In this document: positions 6,213 through 9,700 of the stretch, piece by piece
How the letters are laid out: every line of letters starts with the position of its first letter
How positions within the stretch are numbered: position 1 is the stretch's first letter
Source of the DNA: Ruminococcus sp.
Lineage (GTDB): Bacteria > Bacillota > Clostridia > Oscillospirales > Ruminococcaceae
Assembly (NCBI GenBank): GCA_024697705.1
Contig: JAILFF010000001.1
Span: 1-9,700, forward strand
Direction: 5' to 3'
Length of the DNA stretch: 9,700 nucleotides
Translations under genes and position numbers: made by a program
The notes under the pieces: model-generated
Told to the model about the DNA's origin: nothing
The model's database searches: none
Seen by the model: the letters and a program-made list of their open reading frames with translations, nothing else

Positions 6213-6770
6213 ATGGATAAGACATACAATGTCGATGACCCGTTTATCGGGAGACTTTCGGCAATATGCTTATTCTCGGGCGTGCCGATCTGGGTGTTCG
6301 GATTTCTCCGCGAATCGGACATCGCCCGATTTGTCGGGATAATATTCACGCTGTTCGGCATCGCGCTGTTGTTTATGCGGGCTAAGATCACCCTTAAAGA
6401 CGAGGGTATCGAATACCGCAAGGCTTTGGGCGAGACGAAGCTTATCCCATACGACGAGGTAGACTGGGTAAAGGTCGATGCGGAATGTGCTTCCACCGGT
6501 ACACGCGGCAGCTCGGGATATTCGCTCTTCTACAAAATGACGATAGTCACTCAGCAGGGAAATATCGTCATAAGAGAATCGGGCGGAAATATCTGCAATA
6601 AGTCGCTGATAGACGATGTTTACGCCAAAGACCGACTTCTTCTCGGTTCGCCTTTCTGCGCTGCGGAAAGCTTTATAAGAGAAAAAAAGGGTATGGATCC
6701 CAAACCCGCGGCGCTGACGTCCTTTTTAAGAGAGGCGGAGGCGAAAAAATCCTCCTTCGGAAGAGTATAA
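6213..6770 (+). CDS. Two-TM membrane protein with PH-like domain (bPH2)
   Basis: The 185-residue protein has hydrophobic segments at about 13-32 and 38-55, then a PH-like region opening with ITLKDEGIEYRKALG and KLIPYDEVDWVKV. This matches the paralogs at 5318 and 7116 in both order and spacing. A later MTIVTQQGNIVIRE strand pair corresponds to LTISTDDHIYRF in bPH1. The C-terminal tail is charged and ends in GRV. ATG 6213 is preferred because AAAGGGG ends 8 nt upstream; GTG 6210 is an alternative only 3 nt earlier. It follows an A-rich leader, and a 156-nt spacer separates it from the next gene. It is presumably a membrane protein with a cytosolic PH-like domain; partners and ligand are unknown. 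Confidence 0.8.
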   Translation: MDKTYNVDDPFIGRLSAICLFSGVPIWVFGFLRESDIARFVGIIFTLFGIALLFMRAKITLKDEGIEYRKALGETKLIPYDEVDWVKVDAECASTGTRGSSGYSLFYKMTIVTQQGNIVIRESGGNICNKSLIDDVYAKDRLLLGSPFCAAESFIREKKGMDPKPAALTSFLREAEAKKSSFGRV

Positions 6771-6926
6771 GACCAATATCGAAATGCCCGACGCAAAGCG
6801 CGGGTTTCCGATATATACAGAAAAGATATAAATACAGGATAGGGAAGGGTTTAAATAAAGTGCGGGACAAAAGAAAGAGACAACATCGCGCCATCAGACA
6901 GCGCCGCGATATCGGAGGATAAGAGT
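6771..6926 (+). other. Spacer with small hairpins inside the operon
   Basis: It holds a bulged hairpin, CCCG-A-CGC-AAA-GCG-CGGG (6787-6804), followed by TTT, which at most would be a weak attenuator. A 6-bp inverted repeat, ATCGCG/CGCGAT (6885-6890 and 6905-6910), lies just before the ribosome site of the next gene. I found no promoter that I would call. Confidence 0.4.
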
Positions 6927-7061
6927 ATGAATAAAAAAACCGAAGTGCGTGTGGGCATCTTCCTGATCGTTACCGCTGTTGTGGTGATCGCGTTCATAAA
7001 CGGTAAACTGACGGACAATGAGATGTCGATCTATTTCAGATGGGTGTCGCATTTCTTATAG
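6927..7061 (+). CDS. Small membrane protein, 44 residues, possibly frameshifted
   Basis: A strong GGAGG site (6914-6918) lies 8 nt before ATG 6927, so translation is likely. The peptide begins MNKKTEVRVGIFLIVTAVVV, with a Lys-rich N-terminus and one membrane helix at about 9-24, and stops at TAG 7059-7061. In another frame the DNA continues as MGVAFLIVTGLYRSK (from 7040), with a second helix-like stretch and positive charges, and runs to TAA at 7139-7141, overlapping bPH3. Restoring one base near 7034-7040 would join the two into a two-helix protein of roughly 71 residues. It may therefore be a decayed or misassembled gene, or a remnant of the paralogous membrane proteins around it. No family is recognised. 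Confidence 0.6.
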   Translation: MNKKTEVRVGIFLIVTAVVVIAFINGKLTDNEMSIYFRWVSHFL

Positions 7062-7115
7062 TGACAGGTCTTTATCGGAGTAAAGCAAACAATAATGCGG
7101 AGGCGCAAAAACGTC

Positions 7116-7640
7116 ATGGAGAGCAAGAAAGTATACGTTAAGAGCGAATTTGCCGAAAAGGTCTTCGGATATGTTCTTGCGGCAATGGTGATACTTACCG
7201 TTCTCGGAGGGTGTCTTCTTCAATCATGGCTGATCGTACTGGGCATTTTCGGATTCATCGGGGTATTATTTATGTGGCTGTTTTTGCCCGGGTCATGCTA
7301 TACAAACGACTGCGGCGTTGTGGCAGAGATGCCGTTTCAGGGCACGAGAATAATACCCTACGGCGATATCACCGACGCATTTATTACGCTCGGACTTGGT
7401 GCGAAACCGAATAACTATTCGGAGAAGAGGGAGCTTATACACACGCTGCATATCATCACGAAGGGCGGGGAGTTTACCTACAAGCTGAAATCGCCGTCCG
7501 GATATATCGACTCGCCGATGGCGCTTGCGATGGAACTTCCGAGAGCGGCGGCACTGTCAAAGTCGCCCTTCGCGGAGATAGTAAGCATGGTAAGGGCTAA
7601 CTGCGGCGAAGACAATTTAGAGGGCTATCTGTACCGGTGA
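7116..7640 (+). CDS. Two-TM membrane protein with PH-like domain (bPH3)
   Basis: The 174-residue protein has hydrophobic segments at about 15-34 and 38-58, then CYTNDCGVVAEMPFQGTRIIPYGDITDAFI. This has the same signature and spacing as bPH1 (YSADECG...YGEVNSV) and bPH2 (KDEG...IPYDEVDWV). A LHIITKGGEFTYKL strand pair and an amphipathic C-terminal helix follow. ATG 7116 has GGAGG (7099-7103) 12 nt upstream. The in-frame ATG 7095 overlaps that site and has only GGAG 14 nt ahead of it, so I prefer 7116. The start lies within the possible frameshifted extension of the preceding small gene. The next gene begins 19 nt after the stop. Function is unknown. Confidence 0.8.
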   Translation: MESKKVYVKSEFAEKVFGYVLAAMVILTVLGGCLLQSWLIVLGIFGFIGVLFMWLFLPGSCYTNDCGVVAEMPFQGTRIIPYGDITDAFITLGLGAKPNNYSEKRELIHTLHIITKGGEFTYKLKSPSGYIDSPMALAMELPRAAALSKSPFAEIVSMVRANCGEDNLEGYLYR

Positions 7641-7659
7641 GTTAAAGGAGATGAATGAT

Positions 7660-7887
7660 ATGATCTGCCCGTACTGCGGAAAAGAAATGAAGAACGGCAT
7701 AATGTCGGGCGACGGCAGACAGGGGATAACCTGGAAAGAAGGCGAGACGAGAGCAGGCTTTATCGACAAGCTTTACGGCTCCGGGCATATTACCGCCGCA
7801 AAATGGAAGCTTACACAGTTCACCATCGAAGCGAATTTCTGCCCCGACTGCAAAAAAATGATAATCGACACAGATGTTTCGGCATAA
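7660..7887 (+). CDS. Small zinc-ribbon protein resembling PF20097 (DUF6487)
   Basis: The 75-residue protein begins MICPYCGKEMKNGIMSGDGR with Cys3/Cys6 and closes with NFCPDCKKMIID, Cys61/Cys64. The middle contains GITWKEGE. This pattern (CPYCGKEM...G.I...W...C..CKK.IID) matches my recollection of PF20097, a family of uncharacterised small zinc ribbons in Clostridia. ATG 7660 is chosen because the AAAGGAG site (7644-7650) is 9 nt upstream; the ATG at 7651 would directly abut that site. It lies between bPH3 and NfeD in the operon, 39 nt before the NfeD start. It is likely cytosolic; its role is unknown. Confidence 0.82.
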   Translation: MICPYCGKEMKNGIMSGDGRQGITWKEGETRAGFIDKLYGSGHITAAKWKLTQFTIEANFCPDCKKMIIDTDVSA

Positions 7888-7926
7888 AGCCGACATCGGC
7901 AATATACAGGAAAGGAGTTGTTTGAT

Positions 7927-8385
7927 ATGACAGGTATCTTTGAATACGCCTCGACAAACGGTGCGGTAGTCGGCTGGGCTATTGCGTTTGTGGTATTCCT
8001 CATAATCGAGGGCGTGACGCTCAATTCGCTGGTGTCGATATGGTTCGCCATCGCTTCGCTGTTCGCGATGGGGGCGGCGATACTTGGGTTCGGCTTTGTG
8101 GGTCAGCTTACGGTGTTCGTGGTTTACAGCGTTGTGCTGCTTGTGGCGACGCGGGCGCTTGTTGCCAAGCTGCAAAGCAGGAAAGGCAAGGACCCGACAG
8201 CCGATCAGGACATCGGCAAGACCGCCACTGTCGTTGAATCTATCGACAACGCGGCGGGCGAAGGCAGGGTAAAGCTTGACGGTACCTACTGGGCAGCACG
8301 GTCGGCAGACGGCAAGAATATCGAGCGGGGCTCGGTAGTGACCGTAAGAAAGATAGACGGCTCGAAGCTTATCGTTGCAAGATGA
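7927..8385 (+). CDS. NfeD-family membrane protein
   Basis: The 152-residue protein has three hydrophobic segments (about 13-30, 36-56, 58-80), then a soluble domain at about 97-151 (DIGKTATVVESID...GRVKLDGTYWAARS...ERGSVVTVRKIDGSKLIV) with the OB-fold pattern of NfeD C-termini. The length fits the short NfeD class, which lacks a protease domain. Short NfeD proteins are usually encoded next to SPFH/stomatin-like proteins and are thought to bind them in membrane assemblies. Exactly that partner follows here, after an 85-nt A-rich spacer. ATG 7927 has AAAGGAG (7911-7917) 9 nt upstream. Confidence 0.92.
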   Translation: MTGIFEYASTNGAVVGWAIAFVVFLIIEGVTLNSLVSIWFAIASLFAMGAAILGFGFVGQLTVFVVYSVVLLVATRALVAKLQSRKGKDPTADQDIGKTATVVESIDNAAGEGRVKLDGTYWAARSADGKNIERGSVVTVRKIDGSKLIVAR

Positions 8386-8470
8386 AAAAGCAAAGCAGGG
8401 CAGGAAACTTGTGCAGATAAAAAGAAACAAAAGACAAACAAAACGATAATAAAGATCGGAGGAAAATGAT
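8386..8470 (+). other. A-rich leader of the SPFH gene
   Basis: An A-rich, T-poor spacer between NfeD and the SPFH gene, ending in GGAGG (8459-8463) 7 nt before ATG 8471. Its composition resembles the 6063-6209 spacer. No promoter is visible, so the SPFH gene is probably transcribed with NfeD. Confidence 0.5.
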
Positions 8471-9448
8471 ATGATCAATCCAGTAGTAATTATTCTGATA
8501 ATCGTAGTGATACTTGTTCTTGTTATCATCAGGAACATCAAGGTAGTTCCCCAGTCGTATGAGTGGGTGATCGAAAGACTCGGCGCTTATTACACCTCCT
8601 GGGGCACGGGTATCCATGTAAAGATGCCCTTCGTTGACCGTATCTCGAAGAAGGTCAACATGAAGGAGCAGGTGATCGACTTCCCGCCGCAGGACGTTAT
8701 CACAAAGGATAACGTTACCATGAAGATCGACACGGTAATCTTCTTCATGATAACGAACGCCATGCAGTTCACCTACGGCGTTGAGCGTCCCATCAAGGCT
8801 ATCGAGAATCTCACCGCCACCACGCTGCGTAACATCGTCGGCGACCTCGATCTCGAAGCTACGCTGACCTCCCGCGACCTTATCAACTCGAACATCACCC
8901 GCGTGCTTGACGAAGCCACCGACCGCTGGGGCATCAAGGTTATCCGCGTTGAGCTGAAGAGCATCATTCCTCCTCCGGAGATCCAGGATTCGATGGAGAA
9001 GCAGATGAAGGCTGACCGTGAGCGCCGTGAGAAGGTTATTCAGGCAGAAGCAGAGAAGAAGTCTCAGGTACTCGTTGCAGAGGGTGATAAGGAGTCCAAG
9101 ATCCTCCGCGCACAGGCTGACAGAGAAGCCAAGATACTCCAGGCAGACGCTCTTAAGCAGCAGAAGATCCTCGAAGCGGAGGGCGAAGCGCAGGCTATCC
9201 AGATGGTACAGCAGGCACTTGCCGACAGTATCATCAAGCTGAACGACGCTCACCCGAACGACGCTGTTATCCGCCTCAAGAGCCTCGAAGCGTTTGCGAA
9301 GGCTGCCGACGGCAAGGCGACGAAGATCATCATTCCGAGCGAGATCCAGGGTCTTGCGGGTCTTGCGGCAGGTATTCAGGGCGTTCTCGGCGACGACAAG
9401 CTCGCCAAGCCGTCCGTTACCGTTCCGAGTGAGAACGCCCGTTATTGA
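8471..9448 (+). CDS. SPFH/Band 7 (stomatin-like, QmcA-type) membrane protein
   Basis: The 325-residue protein has one N-terminal membrane helix (about 4-22, VVIILIIVVILVLVII), then the SPFH domain (about 24-180). Typical stomatin/QmcA segments are VVPQSYEWVIERLGAYYTSW, VDRISKKVNMKEQVIDFPPQ, VITKDNVTMKIDTVIFF and RWGIKVIRVELKSIIPP. A charged coiled coil follows at about 181-245, built of five 11-residue repeats (189-243). The C-terminus has a Gly/Ala/Ile-rich part (EIQGLAGLAAGIQGVLG) that may be involved in oligomerisation. Family members form large membrane rings or microdomain scaffolds and pair with NfeD. A GGAGG site lies 7 nt before the ATG. Its codons look more C- and G-ending (CTC, CGC, ATC, AAG) than those of the small genes upstream, which may reflect higher expression. 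A terminator follows 35 nt after the stop. Confidence 0.95.
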   Translation: MINPVVIILIIVVILVLVIIRNIKVVPQSYEWVIERLGAYYTSWGTGIHVKMPFVDRISKKVNMKEQVIDFPPQDVITKDNVTMKIDTVIFFMITNAMQFTYGVERPIKAIENLTATTLRNIVGDLDLEATLTSRDLINSNITRVLDEATDRWGIKVIRVELKSIIPPPEIQDSMEKQMKADRERREKVIQAEAEKKSQVLVAEGDKESKILRAQADREAKILQADALKQQKILEAEGEAQAIQMVQQALADSIIKLNDAHPNDAVIRLKSLEAFAKAADGKATKIIIPSEIQGLAGLAAGIQGVLGDDKLAKPSVTVPSENARY

Positions 9449-9483
9449 TAGCCGGATCGGGGGAAATTAAACGAGAATAAAAC

Positions 9484-9516
9484 AAGGAGCGTTCTCTTTT
9501 GGAGGACGCTCCTTTT
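9484..9516 (+). terminator. Rho-independent terminator of the operon
   Basis: AAGGAGCGT (9484-9492) pairs perfectly with ACGCTCCTT (9506-9514), extended by T-G and C-G pairs, with a 9-nt loop and a TTTT tail. It closes the transcription unit that begins at 5256. Confidence 0.9.
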
Positions 9517-9540
9517 ATCATAATTTAAGCAAAGCAAAAA

Positions 9541-9692
9541 AATACCGCAAAGTGAGGGCAAACCAAAAGTCTTAGGAAGGGGGTGTGGGGGATAACCCTT
9601 CTTCAGAAGGGTTTCCCCCACAGAAGCCTGCGACGGCAGAAAACAACTCGGAGAAAGTAAACCGAACGAATAAAATAAAAATCGGCAATTTC
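9541..9692 (-). repeat. Dispersed repeat, copy 2 (inverted relative to copy 1)
   Basis: The reverse complement of this stretch matches 1419-1571. The core 9547-9621 is 72/75 identical to 1491-1565 by hand count. The central hairpin spans 9585-9621. The outer end carries the CGGCAATTTC motif (9683-9692), which is also found twice around copy 1. Similarity seems to stop there, although the window ends at 9700. No coding content. Confidence 0.8.
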
Positions 9693-9700
9693 TAAAGAAG

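Noticed and set aside
5820..6496. Minus-strand Phe-rich frames (5820-6173 and 6032-6496) that look like membrane proteins
   Set aside because: The Phe runs are the complement of the A-rich spacer. They have no ribosome site and oppose well-supported genes.
6785..6832. 15-codon frame from ATG 6785 in the spacer after bPH2
   Set aside because: It has no ribosome site and spans a hairpin; it could not be told from chance.
7642..9253. Long minus-strand frames opposite NfeD and SPFH genes (7642-8541 and 8369-9253)
   Set aside because: They are shadows caused by codon bias. The plus-strand proteins have clear family signatures and ribosome sites.
1..9700. CRISPR arrays, tRNA or rRNA genes, transposase or phage genes
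   Set aside because: None seen. The tandem repeats present are a short heptamer array and coding octapeptide repeats, with no spacer-repeat layout and no tRNA-like cloverleaf noticed.

Overview
The window looks like chromosomal DNA of an anaerobic, low-to-mid GC Gram-positive bacterium of the Ruminococcus/Oscillospiraceae type (Bacillota). This rests on strong GGAGG-type ribosome binding sites, sigma-A promoters with 17-nt spacers and TATAAT -10 boxes, a lipoprotein signal peptide, rho-independent terminators, nrdR, and dispersed hairpin repeats of a kind common in that group. The genus is an inference from style, not from a database match.

Layout. Positions 2-1078 (+) are the 3' part of an ABC transporter substrate-binding protein of the branched-chain amino acid type, closed by a terminator. 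Positions 1079-1631 carry no convincing gene but are packed with hairpins, a dispersed repeat (copy 1) and a heptanucleotide tandem repeat. A cytoplasmic GH13 alpha-amylase-family enzyme (1632-2957, -) and a surface lipoprotein with a C39-like cysteine peptidase domain (3264-4403, -) follow, each with its own recognisable promoter. The lipoprotein gene is divergent from nrdR (4670-5149, +), the ribonucleotide reductase repressor, which ends in a strong terminator.

The most interesting part is 5256-9516 (+), a probable operon that starts at a near-consensus promoter and ends at a strong terminator. Its genes in order are: a two-TM protein with a PH-like domain (bPH1), a small zinc ribbon, a second two-TM/PH-like paralog (bPH2), a tiny membrane protein that may be frameshifted, a third paralog (bPH3), a second small zinc ribbon (resembling PF20097/DUF6487), an NfeD-family protein, and an SPFH/stomatin-family protein of the QmcA type. 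NfeD plus SPFH is a well-known membrane-microdomain pair. Its coupling here to three divergent PH-like membrane paralogs and two zinc ribbons suggests an envelope-associated module whose function I cannot name. A second copy of the dispersed repeat, in opposite orientation, lies after the operon at 9541-9692. The two copies therefore bracket about 8 kb, including the GH13, lipoprotein, nrdR and SPFH genes.

Most starts were set by ribosome binding site spacing. Several genes are shorter than their longest open frame for that reason (bPH1 at 5318, bPH2 at 6213, bPH3 at 7116, the second zinc ribbon at 7660, NfeD at 7927).
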